Positions 35,308 to 44,652 of a stretch of DNA of 64,000 bases are shown here, one piece after another. Position 1 is the first letter of the stretch, and every line of letters begins with the position of its first letter. The notes beneath the pieces were generated by a model that was not told the origin of the DNA, made no database searches, and saw nothing but the letters and a program-made list of their open reading frames with translations. The DNA comes from Lysobacter terrestris (GTDB lineage Bacteria > Pseudomonadota > Gammaproteobacteria > Xanthomonadales > Xanthomonadaceae), in the NCBI RefSeq assembly GCF_014489475.1, contig NZ_CP060820.1, positions 558,001-622,000 of the forward strand. Reading direction: 5' to 3'. A program made the translations under genes and the position numbers.

Positions 35308-35414
35308 GACGGGGGCCGGGAATTGGCGGCTGGGTTCCAACAGCCACATCTCCACGCACTTGTCCGCCGCCCGAATTACCGCGTTTAGCCCCCAGATCCC
35401 AACCTCCAGCCCCC
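35308..35414. repeat. Family C inverted repeat between kdsD and kdsC
   Basis: Left arm GGGGGCCGGGAATTGGCGGC followed by TGGGTTCC; right arm CCCCCAGATCCCAACCTCCA then GCCCCC, running straight into the kdsC ATG. The arms are imperfect and about 60 bases apart. No ribosome site is visible between the right arm and the ATG. Confidence 0.55.
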
Positions 35415-35993
35415 ATGCCCTACAGCCATCTCAACGACTACCCCGCCGACATCCGCAACCGCGCCGCGCGCGTGCGGCTGGCGTGCTTCGACGTCGATGG
35501 CACCCTGACCGACGGGCGGCTGTTCTTCGACAGCCAGGGCGTCGAGCTCAAGGCCTTCCACGTGCACGACGGCCAGGGCCTGGTGCTGCTGCGCAAGGCG
35601 GGCATCGCGGTCGCTTTCGTCACCGCGCGGCCCAGCGTCATCGCCGAGCAGCGCGCCGCCGAACTCGAACTGGAAGCCCACACCGGAGTGAAGGACAAGC
35701 TCGCCTGCGTGCAGGCCATCGCCACGCGCCTGGGCATCGGCCTCGACGAAGTCGCCTTCATGGGCGACGACCTACCCGACCTGCGCGTGATGTCGCAGGT
35801 GGGTCTCGCCGTCGCGCCCTGCAACGCCCACCCCTGGGTGCGCGAACGCGTGCAGTGGCGCACCAGCGCGCGCGCCGGCCACGGCGCCGCGCGCGAGTTC
35901 TGCGACCTGCTGCTGGCGGCGCAGGGCAAGGCCGAGGCGCTGCTGGCCGAAGTCACGCGCCTGGAAGGCGCGCGCATCGAGGGCAAGGCATGA
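35415..35993 (+). CDS. kdsC: Kdo-8-phosphate phosphatase KdsC
   Basis: 192-residue HAD-superfamily tetrameric phosphatase. The nucleophile motif is LACFDVDGTLTDG (Asp26, Asp28), with FVTARPSVIAEQRAAEL and FMGDDLPDLRVMSQVGLAVAP as motifs II and IV. It removes phosphate from Kdo-8-P. The ATG lies directly after the right arm of a family C repeat and has no clear Shine-Dalgarno. The stop overlaps lptC (ATGA at 35990-35993). Confidence 0.94.
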   Translation: MPYSHLNDYPADIRNRAARVRLACFDVDGTLTDGRLFFDSQGVELKAFHVHDGQGLVLLRKAGIAVAFVTARPSVIAEQRAAELELEAHTGVKDKLACVQAIATRLGIGLDEVAFMGDDLPDLRVMSQVGLAVAPCNAHPWVRERVQWRTSARAGHGAAREFCDLLLAAQGKAEALLAEVTRLEGARIEGKA

Positions 35994-36559
35994 GCTGGCG
36001 TTCGATCATCACCCTCGTGCTGCTGGCCGGCGCGCTCATCAGCGGCTGGTCGGTGTGGAACCAGCGCAAGAAGGACGTCGTCCCCACCGGGGCGATCGCG
36101 CGCTCGGACTACGTGCTGATCGACTTCGAGCTGACCGCCTTGAATCCGCAGGGCAAGGAATCCTTCACCCTGCGCGCCCCGCGCCTGGCGCGCGACCCGC
36201 AGCAGCGGACGATGGACATCGCCACGCCGCTGTTCCTGATTCCGCCCGGCGCAGGCGCCGGCAGCGACGCCTGGGAAGTCCGCGCGACCAACGGCTGGGT
36301 CAGCCCCGAAGGCGATGAGCTGAAGCTGCGCGGCAATGTCCGCGGCGTCAGCAGTGGGCTCACCGGACCGGCCACCACGCTGACCTCGCGCGAACTGAAC
36401 GTGTACCCGGACGCGCGCCGCGCCAGCTCGCCCGGCCGGGTCGAGGTCACCCGCCCGGGCTCTATACTCAGCGGTCGCGGCCTGCAGCTCGACCTGGCCA
36501 CCAAGCGTTACTCGTTCGACTCCGAGGTTCACCACCGTTATGTCCCGACTGCCCGTTAA
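35990..36559 (+). CDS. lptC: LptC, LPS transport periplasmic/inner-membrane protein
   Basis: 189 residues. One N-terminal membrane anchor (ITLVLLAGALISGWSVWNQ, about 6-24) precedes an OstA-type jelly-roll: DYVLIDFELTALNPQGKESFTLRAPRLARDP and the late [25 protein letters not shown]. It bridges the LptB2FG transporter and LptA. The last 20 bases overlap lptA. Confidence 0.9.
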   Translation: MSWRSIITLVLLAGALISGWSVWNQRKKDVVPTGAIARSDYVLIDFELTALNPQGKESFTLRAPRLARDPQQRTMDIATPLFLIPPGAGAGSDAWEVRATNGWVSPEGDELKLRGNVRGVSSGLTGPATTLTSRELNVYPDARRASSPGRVEVTRPGSILSGRGLQLDLATKRYSFDSEVHHRYVPTAR

Positions 36560-37102
36560 GTCCCTCGCCGCCCTGCTGGCCGGCACGAGCGTCCTGCTCC
36601 TGGCGTCGTCCGGGGCGTGGGCGAAATCGTCGGACCGCGGCCAGGCGATGGACATCGAAGCCGGCGCGACCAGCGGCTCGCTCGACGACCGCCAGCCGAC
36701 CGTGCTCTCCAACGGCGTCACCATCAGCCAGGGCTCGCTGCAGATCGAGGCCAACACCGCGACGATCACCACGCGCGGCGGCGAGCCGGTGCGCGCGATC
36801 CTCACCGGCGGCCCGGTCAAGCTCAAGCAGCAACTCGACGACGGCACGCCGATGAACGCCACCGCGGGCAAGGTCGACTACGACCTCACCACCGAAGTCG
36901 TGATCTTCACCGACAAGGTCAACATCCAGCAGCCGCGCGGCAGCCTGTCCGGCCCGCGCGTGGTCTACAACATGAAGACCGGCATGGTGAACAGCAGCGC
37001 CGACAGCAGCGGCCGGGTCAAGATGACCATCCAGCCCAAGCAGGGCCAGGCGGCGCCCGCGCCCGCACCGGCCAAGCCCGCCCCGAAGAAGGGGACGAAC
37101 TG

Positions 37103-37103
<1 letters not shown>
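36540..37103 (+). CDS. lptA: LptA, periplasmic LPS bridge protein
   Basis: 187 residues. The signal peptide ends SSGAWAKS near residue 28. The OstA fold begins [42 protein letters not shown] and continues [39 protein letters not shown]. The C-terminal tail is Ala/Pro/Lys-rich. It forms the periplasmic LPS bridge between LptC and the outer-membrane LptD. It starts within lptC, and its stop overlaps lptB (TGATG). Confidence 0.92.
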
Positions 37104-37822
<719 letters not shown>

Positions 37823-37854
37823 CCACTGTTCACGTGATGTCCCCGTGTGATGCC

Positions 37855-37880
37855 GGTTCCGGAACATCCGTTCCGGAACC
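37855..37880. repeat. Perfect hairpin between lptB and rpoN
   Basis: GGTTCCGGAAC (37855-37865), ATCC, GTTCCGGAACC (37870-37880): an 11-base perfect stem. No T-run follows. It could slow transcription between lptB and rpoN or be a protein site. The rest of the 166-base gap shows nothing clear. Confidence 0.6.
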
Positions 37881-37988
37881 GCGCTACTGAACGGGCGGCA
37901 TCGACGCCCCGGGCGTCGGCGTGCATCATGGCGTTGCTTCTCCTGACGGACCGGCCGTCGGTCCCGCCAGATCCCGTTCGAATTCCTT

Positions 37989-39425
37989 ATGAAGCCCCGC
38001 CTCCAGGCCACGCTCGGACAGCAATTGGTGATGACGCCGCAATTGCGGCAGGCCATCCGCTTGCTGCAGCTGTCTGCCGCCGAACTGGAAATCGAAATCG
38101 CCGAGGCCGTCGAAAGCAATCCATTGCTCGACTGGAGCGAGGCAAGCATCCCCAGCAATGGCGACGGCAGCCACGCCGATGGCGGCCACGACGGCGCCAA
38201 GAACGAAGACGGCTACGTCACCGAAACCCTGGCGCCGGCGGAAGCCGACTGGGGCCCCAACGATGGCGAGACCTGGTACGAGCGCACCGGCCCGGCCGAT
38301 GCCGACGACGAAATTCCCGGTGCCGAGCAGGTGGCCGAAGGCGAGACCCTGCAGGACCACCTGCTGTGGCAGCTGCACCTGAGCCATCTGTCGCCGCGCG
38401 ACCGCATCATCGCCGTCGCCCTGATCGAAGCGATCGAAGACGACGGTTACCTGCGTGAAGCGCTGGAAGCCATCGCCGAAACCCTCGGCGCCGAACTCCA
38501 GGCCGGCCAGGACGAGATCCTCACCGCGCTGCACCAGGTGCAGCGCTTCGATCCGGTCGGCGTCGGCGCGCGCACGCTCGGCGAATGCCTGCGCCTGCAG
38601 CTGTCCACGCTGCCCGACGACACCCCGGGCCGGTCGCTGGCCCACACCCTCGCCAACGGCCCGCTAGAGCGGCTGCCCAAGGTGGGCGCCGCGGGCATCG
38701 CGGCCGAGCTCAAGCTCGATCCGGTCGAGGTCGACACCGCGGTGCAACTGCTGCGCTCGCTCGACCCCAAACCCGGCCTGCAGATCGGCGGCATCAGCAA
38801 CGACACCTACGTCGCGCCCGACGTGGTGATCTGGCGCCAGCACGGCCTGTGGCGCGTGTCGCTCGCCGACAGCATGCGTCCGCGCATCGGCATCCACCGT
38901 GGCTACGAAGGCATGATCCGCCATGCCAGCAGTGCGGACGCGCATTACCTGCGCGGCCACCTGCAGGAAGCGCGCTGGCTGCTCAAGAGCCTGGAAGCGC
39001 GCGGCGAAACACTGCTCAAGGTGATGCGTTGCCTGTTGCACCAGCAGGCGGGGTTCCTCGAGTTCGGCGACAGCGCACTGCGCCCGCTGACCCTGCGCGA
39101 AGTCGCCGCCGAAATCGGCCTGCACGAATCCACGGTGTCGCGTGCCGTCGCACGCAAGTACGCACGCACGCCGCGCGGGACGATTCCGCTGCGCTCGTTC
39201 TTCGCCTCGGGCATCGAGACCGGTGCCGGCGGCGAAGCCTCCAGCACGGCGATCCAGGCCATGATCCGCCAGCTGATCGACGCCGAGAACCCGCGCAAGC
39301 CGCTGTCGGACGCGCGCCTGGCCGAAACGCTCAAGGCGACCGGAGTACCGGTCGCCCGACGAACGGTCGCCAAGTACCGCGAGGCCATGAGCATCCCCTC
39401 CTCGCAGGATCGCGTCCGCATCTAG
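37989..39425 (+). CDS. rpoN: RNA polymerase sigma-54 factor RpoN
   Basis: 478 residues. Region I is Gln/Leu-rich (LQATLGQQLVMTPQLRQAIRLLQLSAAELEIEI). The core-binding region and HTH follow (LTLREVAAEIGLHESTVSRAVARKYARTPRGTIPLRSFF). The RpoN box is exact, ARRTVAKYRE, at 456-465, for -24 recognition. An acidic linker fills about 50-110. The lptB-rpoN-hpf order is conserved in proteobacteria. Confidence 0.96.
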   Translation: MKPRLQATLGQQLVMTPQLRQAIRLLQLSAAELEIEIAEAVESNPLLDWSEASIPSNGDGSHADGGHDGAKNEDGYVTETLAPAEADWGPNDGETWYERTGPADADDEIPGAEQVAEGETLQDHLLWQLHLSHLSPRDRIIAVALIEAIEDDGYLREALEAIAETLGAELQAGQDEILTALHQVQRFDPVGVGARTLGECLRLQLSTLPDDTPGRSLAHTLANGPLERLPKVGAAGIAAELKLDPVEVDTAVQLLRSLDPKPGLQIGGISNDTYVAPDVVIWRQHGLWRVSLADSMRPRIGIHRGYEGMIRHASSADAHYLRGHLQEARWLLKSLEARGETLLKVMRCLLHQQAGFLEFGDSALRPLTLREVAAEIGLHESTVSRAVARKYARTPRGTIPLRSFFASGIETGAGGEASSTAIQAMIRQLIDAENPRKPLSDARLAETLKATGVPVARRTVAKYREAMSIPSSQDRVRI

Positions 39426-39620
39426 GCCGCGTCCACGGCCGCAACGGCCGCCCGTCGGGCCCGCCCGCAACATGCTTGAACCGCTGCCGCGGCGTGCTTA
39501 TGTTGGCGGGATAACGAAATCCTTCTACCTTCTTTTTCCGCCACTTACGTTGCATTGCCATTCGCGCGAAACAGGCGTTGAATGGGGTCACCCGTAGCCA
39601 GTGACGTAAGGAGGTCAAGC

Positions 39621-39947
39621 ATGCGCATCGAAACCTATGGCCAGCAGATCGAGGTCACCACTGCGCTTCGGGACTACGTCGAAACCAAGCTCGCGCGATT
39701 GAGGCGCCACTTCGACCAACCCTTCGATATCCGCACGCAGTTGAGCTTGGACAAGCCCGATCACAAGGCCGAGGCGACCATCACCATCTCTGGCCGCGTG
39801 CTGCACGCAGACGCCGCCGCCATCGACATGTACGCCGCGATCGACCTGCTCGCGGACAAGCTCGACCGCCTGCTGATGAAGCACAAGGAAAAGGTCGTCG
39901 ACCATCACCGCGGCGAGAGCCTCGCCCGGAGTGGCGACTTCGCGTAA
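39621..39947 (+). CDS. hpf: Ribosome hibernation promoting factor HPF
   Basis: 108-residue short-form HPF. The S30AE fold reads MRIETYGQQIEVTTALRDYVETKLARLRRHFDQPFDIRTQLSLDKPDHKAEATITISG, with a His/Lys-rich tail KHKEKVVDHHRG. It binds the 30S decoding centre and promotes 100S dimers in stationary phase. An ideal AAGGAGG lies 6-7 bases before the ATG. Its 195-base upstream gap suggests its own promoter in addition to readthrough from rpoN. Confidence 0.94.
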   Translation: MRIETYGQQIEVTTALRDYVETKLARLRRHFDQPFDIRTQLSLDKPDHKAEATITISGRVLHADAAAIDMYAAIDLLADKLDRLLMKHKEKVVDHHRGESLARSGDFA

Positions 39948-39954
39948 CCGCTCC

Positions 39955-40047
39955 GGCGAAACGTCCGTCATGGACGCGCCGATCGCGCTTGCCGGGCGTT
40001 TCGCCTGAATCGAACACGGGGACGGATCCGCAGGGATCCGTCCCCGT
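39955..40047. terminator. Two consecutive hairpins between hpf and hprK
   Basis: First hairpin: GGCGAAACG (39955-39963) pairs with CGTTTCGCC (39997-40005). Second hairpin: ACGGGGACGGATCC (40016-40029) pairs perfectly with GGATCCGTCCCCGT (40034-40047) around GCAG, followed by CTGCTTTCC. The second is a strong, terminator-like stem with a poor T-run. They probably reduce readthrough from hpf into hprK. Confidence 0.65.
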
Positions 40048-40116
40048 CTGCTTTCCGGCCTCCGCATCCATCGCCCCGTCCAGTTACCATTGCCCGGGGA
40101 AACGCGGAGCGGCGGC

Positions 40117-41067
40117 ATGAACCTCAGCATCAGCGCAACGCAGCTATTCGAACAGCAACGCGACAAGCTCGGCCTGCGCTGGCTGGCCGGCGAACGCGTG
40201 GGCGGCCAGCGCGTGCTCGAAGCCGTCGACACCGTGGCGCGGCGGCCTTCGCTCGCCGGCTACCTCAACATCATCTATCCCAACAAGGTGCAGATCCTCG
40301 GCAGCGAGGAACTGGCCTGGCTCGACGCACTCGATTCGCGCCTGCGCTGGGACACCATCGTCAAGCTGATCGACTTCAAGCCGCTGGCGCTGGTGATCAG
40401 CAAGAACCAGCCCTGCCCGGAAGACCTGCGCCGGCTCGCCGAGGAAAGCGATACGCCGCTGTGGTCGTCGCCGCGGCGTGGGCATGAACTCTTCAACCAC
40501 CTGCAGTACCACCTCGCGCGCAAGCTCGCGCCGCGGGTGACCCTGCACGGCGTGTTCATGGAGATCTATTCGATCGGCGTGCTGATCACCGGCGAGTCCG
40601 GTGCCGGCAAGAGCGAGCTCGCGCTGGAACTGGTCACGCGCGGCCACCGCCTGGTCGCCGACGATGCGCCCGAGTTCACCCAGATCGCACCCGACGTGCT
40701 CGACGGCGCCTGCCCCGATCTGTTGCAGGACCTGCTGGAAGTGCGCGGCCTGGGCGTGCTCAACGTGCGGCAGATGTTCGGCGACACCTCGGTGAAGAAG
40801 AACAAGTACCTGCGCCTGATCGTGCACCTCACCAAGCCGGCGCTGGAGCCGCAGCCCGGTGGGATGGAACGCCTGATCGGCGATCTGAGCGCGCGCCGCG
40901 TGCTCGACCTCGACGTGCCGATGATCACCCTGCCGGTCATGCCCGGCCGCAACCTCGCGGTGCTGACCGAGGCCGCCACGCGCACGCACATCCTGCGCGC
41001 CAAGGGCGTCGACCCGGCGGCCGCGTTCATGGCCCGCCACAGCCACTTCCTCGAACGCGCCGAGTAG
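40117..41067 (+). CDS. hprK: HPr kinase/phosphorylase HprK
   Basis: 316 residues. Walker [15 protein letters not shown] at 159-172, preceded by the HprK N-terminal domain ([19 protein letters not shown], then SRR-type [25 protein letters not shown]). The family box [22 protein letters not shown] contains the HprK signature, and a C-terminal [17 protein letters not shown] follows. It phosphorylates Ser46 of HPr with ATP or PPi and reverses it with Pi. The HPr two genes on carries the matching serine. Confidence 0.95.
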   Translation: MNLSISATQLFEQQRDKLGLRWLAGERVGGQRVLEAVDTVARRPSLAGYLNIIYPNKVQILGSEELAWLDALDSRLRWDTIVKLIDFKPLALVISKNQPCPEDLRRLAEESDTPLWSSPRRGHELFNHLQYHLARKLAPRVTLHGVFMEIYSIGVLITGESGAGKSELALELVTRGHRLVADDAPEFTQIAPDVLDGACPDLLQDLLEVRGLGVLNVRQMFGDTSVKKNKYLRLIVHLTKPALEPQPGGMERLIGDLSARRVLDLDVPMITLPVMPGRNLAVLTEAATRTHILRAKGVDPAAAFMARHSHFLERAE

Positions 41068-41101
41068 GCGCGCACTCCTCCGCCGCCGCAGCGACGCCCA
41101 C

Positions 41102-41977
41102 GTGACCGACGCCACCGCCCCCACTCTCATCATCGTCAGCGGCATGTCCGGTTCGGGCAAGTCGGTGGCGCTCAACACCTTCGAAGACCTGGACTTCTAC
41201 TGCGTCGACAACCTGCCGGCGGAACTGCTACCGCAGTTCGTGCAGAGCGTGACCGGGCAGCCCAACGCGCCGGAGAAGCTCGCGGTCGGCATCGACGTGC
41301 GCAACCGCCGCGACCTGGCCAACCTGCCCGAATGGCTGTCGGCGGTCGGCGGCCTCGGGCTGGACCCGCAGCTGGTGTTCTTCGACGCGAGCGATGGCGT
41401 GCTGCTCAAGCGCTATGCCGACACGCGCCGCCGCCACCCGCTGAGTACGCTGGGCCTGCCGCTGGTGGACGCGATCGCGCTGGAACGCCAGGTGCTGCGG
41501 CCGCTGAGGCAGATCGCCGACGCGATCGTCGACACCAGCGACATGAACGTGCACAAGCTGCGCCGCCACGTCATCACCGAATTCGCCATTGGCGGCGACG
41601 CGACGGTCTCGCTGCTGTTCGAATCCTTCGCCTACCGCCGCGGCGTGCCCAGCGACGCGGACTTCGTCCTCGACGCGCGCGCCCTGCCCAACCCGCACTG
41701 GGACCCGACCCTGCGCCCGCTGTCGGGGCGCGATGCCGGCGTCCGCGAATACCTGGACGCCGACCCCGACGTGGCCCTGTTCGTGAAGCAGGTCGCCGGG
41801 TTCCTGGACATGTGGTTGCCCAAGCTCAAGTCGGAAGGTTCGCGCAGCTACGTGACCATCGCCTTCGGCTGCACCGGGGGGCGGCACCGCTCGGTGTACC
41901 TGGCCGAGCGCCTGGCCGAGCACGCCCGGCAGCAGGGTTGGGAGGAAGTCGCGGTGCACCATCGCGAGCTCGATTGA
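41102..41977 (+). CDS. rapZ: RapZ, RNase adapter protein
   Basis: 291 residues, GTG start. Walker [29 protein letters not shown] (P-loop about 14-21), [22 protein letters not shown], and the C-terminal RNA-binding signature [23 protein letters not shown] are intact. In enterobacteria RapZ targets the GlmZ sRNA for RNase E cleavage and so sets glucosamine-6-P supply. Whether it has that partner RNA here is unknown. Follows hprK by 34 bases. Confidence 0.94.
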   Translation: MTDATAPTLIIVSGMSGSGKSVALNTFEDLDFYCVDNLPAELLPQFVQSVTGQPNAPEKLAVGIDVRNRRDLANLPEWLSAVGGLGLDPQLVFFDASDGVLLKRYADTRRRHPLSTLGLPLVDAIALERQVLRPLRQIADAIVDTSDMNVHKLRRHVITEFAIGGDATVSLLFESFAYRRGVPSDADFVLDARALPNPHWDPTLRPLSGRDAGVREYLDADPDVALFVKQVAGFLDMWLPKLKSEGSRSYVTIAFGCTGGRHRSVYLAERLAEHARQQGWEEVAVHHRELD

Positions 41978-42057
41978 CCGGCCGGCTCCATCGCCGCGAC
42001 ACAGCCGCCCATCCGGATGCTTCCGGAGCGTAACCCGGCTCTGCTAAGTTGCAGGGC

Positions 42058-42450
42058 ATGTCCGTAGGCGTCCTGCTCATCACCCACGAAGGCATCGGCT
42101 CGGCCATCCTGGCCGTGGCCATCCGCCTGCTGCGCACGCTGCCCCTGCGCACGGAAGTGCTGGAGGTGCCCTTCGACGGCGATCCGGACGACCTGCTGCC
42201 GCTCGCCAGCGCCGCCCTGCGACGGGTCGATGGCGGGCACGGCGTGCTGATCCTGACCGACCTGTACGGCGCGACGCCCAGCAACCTCGCCGCCAAGGTC
42301 GCCCGGCTGGGCACGCCCGCCCACCGCGTCTCGGCGCTGAGCCTGCCGATGCTGCTGCGGGTGATGAACTACGCGGAGCAGGAACTGGACGAATTGCCAG
42401 CCGTGGCCGCCGCCGGCGCGCGCAACGGCGTGATCATCGACGAGGCGTGA
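42058..42450 (+). CDS. Mannose-type PTS EIIA component
   Basis: 130 residues. SVGVLLITHEGIGSAIL has the phosphorylatable His10. VEVPFDGDPDDLL and GVLILTDLYGATPSNLAAKVA match the EIIA-Man fold. No EIIB, EIIC or EIID gene is near, so it is probably a regulatory terminal acceptor in this PTS, not a sugar transporter subunit. It sits between rapZ and HPr. Confidence 0.92.
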   Translation: MSVGVLLITHEGIGSAILAVAIRLLRTLPLRTEVLEVPFDGDPDDLLPLASAALRRVDGGHGVLILTDLYGATPSNLAAKVARLGTPAHRVSALSLPMLLRVMNYAEQELDELPAVAAAGARNGVIIDEA

Positions 42451-42518
42451 GGAAGGACCGGCAGAAGGACGACAACGAACCTGGATGAAACAAGAAGCAC
42501 TGGATGAGGCCTGAGACG

Positions 42519-42788
42519 ATGATCGAGCGCGAACTCACCGTCAGCAATCGCCTGGGCCTGCACGCACGCGCCACCGCCAAGCTCGTGCAACTGTTGTCGG
42601 CCTACCGCAGCACCACCACGCTCACGGCCAAGGGCCGCGAGGTCAACGCGAAGAGCATCATGGGCGTCATGCTGCTCGCCGCCGGGCAAGGCACGCAGGT
42701 CAAGCTGCGCTGCGAAGGCGAGGACGAAGCCGCCACCGTGGAAGCGGTGTGCGCGCTGTTCGAACGCCGCTTCGACGAAGATTCCTGA
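42519..42788 (+). CDS. ptsH: Phosphocarrier protein HPr
   Basis: 89 residues. The PEP-dependent phosphorylation site is His15 in NRLGLHARATAKL, and the HprK target Ser46 is in REVNAKSIMGVMLLAAG, both at canonical positions when the ATG at 42519 is used. GAGG 8 bases upstream supports this start over the ATG at 42504. It relays phosphate from EI to the EIIA, and HprK can block this by Ser46 phosphorylation. Confidence 0.94.
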   Translation: MIERELTVSNRLGLHARATAKLVQLLSAYRSTTTLTAKGREVNAKSIMGVMLLAAGQGTQVKLRCEGEDEAATVEAVCALFERRFDEDS

Positions 42789-42791
42789 CGC

Positions 42792-44516
42792 ATGCGGCAG
42801 GAATTCAAGGGACTGGGCGCGTCGCGCGGAAGCGCGCTGGGGCGCGCCCGCGTCCGCCTGCCGCACGCGCTCGAAGTCGCCGAGGAACACATCCCCGAAT
42901 CGCAGGTCGAGGCCGAGCGCGCCCGCCTGCAGCGCGCGATCGACACGGTGCGCACGGAAATGCACGCGTTGCGCCAGCGCCTGCACGGCGCGCTGGCGCA
43001 CGAGATCGGCGAATTCCTCGACCTGCACGCCCTGCTGCTCGACGATCCCGAACTGCTGCAAGGCCTGGACACGCTGATCCGCACCGGCCGCTACACCGCC
43101 GACTACGCCCTGCGCCTGCAACGCGACCGCATCGCCGCCGTGTTCGCGGGCATGGACGACCCCTACCTGCGCAGCCGCATCGACGACATCGACCAGGTGG
43201 TCGGGCGCATCCACGCCGCGCTGCACAGCCGCGAGAACGGCGCCAGCGGCGTCGCCGGCGAGATCCTGATCACCGACAACGTGGCCCCGGCCGAACTCGC
43301 GCAGCTGCAGGCGCAGGGCGTGGTCGCCATCGTCACCGCCGCCGGCAGCACCCTTTCGCACAGCGCCATCCTGGCGCGCAGCCTGCACCTGCCGCTGGTC
43401 GTGGGCATGCCCGGCGTGCTGCTGCGGGTCAACGACGGCGATGCCCTCGTCGTCGACGGCGGCAGCGGCCTGGTCGTGGTCGAACCCGGCCCGCAGGACC
43501 TGCGCGCGCACCGCGGCCGCGAGCGCGAATACATCCGCGAGCGCAAGGAACTGCACCGCCTGCGCCGCGAACCCACGCGCACGGTCGACGGCATCGACAT
43601 CAACCTGTACGCGAACGCCGAGTCGCGCGAGGACGTCGCCGAAGCCCACGCCTTGGGCGCCACCGGCATCGGCCTGTACCGCACCGAATTCCTGTTTCTG
43701 CAACGCGCAGAGCTGCCCGACGAGGAAGAACAGTTCCGCGCCTACCGCGACGTCGTCCTGGGCATGAGCGGGCGGCCGGTCACCATCCGCACCCTCGACC
43801 TCGGCGCCGACAAGGCCGACCGCACCGGCCTGGTCCTGCGCGACGAGCCCAACCCCGCGCTCGGCCTGCGCGGCGTGCGCCTATCGCTGGCGCGTTCGGC
43901 ACTGCTGGAAACGCAGTTGCGTGCGCTGTTGCGCGCGTCCGGTTACGGCCCGCTGCGCATCCTCGTGCCGATGGTGACCTCGCGCGAGGAGATCCGCGAA
44001 GTGCGTTCGCAGATGAAGCGCATCGCCCGCGAGCTGCGCACGCAGGGCCACGAGATCGCCGACCACGTGCCGCTGGGCGCGATGATCGAAGTGCCGGCCG
44101 CCGCGATCGCCCTGCCCGGCTTCATCGGCAGCATCGACTTCCTGTCGATCGGCACCAACGACCTGGTGCAGTACCTGCTGGCCGCCGACCGCAACAACGA
44201 GGCGCTGTCCGACCTGTACACGCCGCTGCATCCGGCCGTGCTGCGCCTGCTGCGCGACGTGATCCGCCTCGCCCACGCGCGCAGGAAGCCCGTCGCGATG
44301 TGCGGCGAAATGGCCGGGGATGCCCTCTACGCGCCGCTGCTGCTGGCGCTGGGCCTCACCGAATTCAGCCTGCATCCGGGCACGCTGCTGGAACTGCGCC
44401 GCGTGATCCGCGAATGCGACCTGACCGCGCTGCGCGGTCGCCTGCCGCTGCTGATGCGGGCGCGCGACCGCGCGGGCATAGAAGCCTGGATCGAATCGCA
44501 CCGCCCGAACGCATGA
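42792..44516 (+). CDS. ptsI: PTS Enzyme I
   Basis: 574 residues. Active His190 lies in AAGSTLSHSAILARSLHLPLVVGMPG. The PEP-binding barrel has TGIGLYRTEFLFLQRAELPDEEEQF, ITIRTLDLGADK-type TIRTLDLGADKADR, GAMIEVPAAAI and SIGTNDLVQYLLAADRNNE. The active-site Cys in VAMCGEMAGDALYAPLLLALGL is also present. Standard EI length, without an N-terminal GAF domain, so it is a PtsI rather than PtsP type. Three bases after HPr. Confidence 0.95.
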   Translation: MRQEFKGLGASRGSALGRARVRLPHALEVAEEHIPESQVEAERARLQRAIDTVRTEMHALRQRLHGALAHEIGEFLDLHALLLDDPELLQGLDTLIRTGRYTADYALRLQRDRIAAVFAGMDDPYLRSRIDDIDQVVGRIHAALHSRENGASGVAGEILITDNVAPAELAQLQAQGVVAIVTAAGSTLSHSAILARSLHLPLVVGMPGVLLRVNDGDALVVDGGSGLVVVEPGPQDLRAHRGREREYIRERKELHRLRREPTRTVDGIDINLYANAESREDVAEAHALGATGIGLYRTEFLFLQRAELPDEEEQFRAYRDVVLGMSGRPVTIRTLDLGADKADRTGLVLRDEPNPALGLRGVRLSLARSALLETQLRALLRASGYGPLRILVPMVTSREEIREVRSQMKRIARELRTQGHEIADHVPLGAMIEVPAAAIALPGFIGSIDFLSIGTNDLVQYLLAADRNNEALSDLYTPLHPAVLRLLRDVIRLAHARRKPVAMCGEMAGDALYAPLLLALGLTEFSLHPGTLLELRRVIRECDLTALRGRLPLLMRARDRAGIEAWIESHRPNA

Positions 44517-44652
44517 GCCGCCGGGCGCTCCACGCCATCGCCGGGGTGGGCAGCATCGTTCCGCGCCGTCATAATGACGGCATGAACGCCCCGCGCTGAT
44601 CAGCACGCCTCGTCGCGCCCTCGTGGCCCGACCTCGCCATCGGAAACACGCA

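Noticed and set aside
39426-39620. Possible sigma-54 promoter before hpf (TTGGCGGGATAACG)
   Set aside because: The GG element lacks a GC at the required spacing, so no -24/-12 match.
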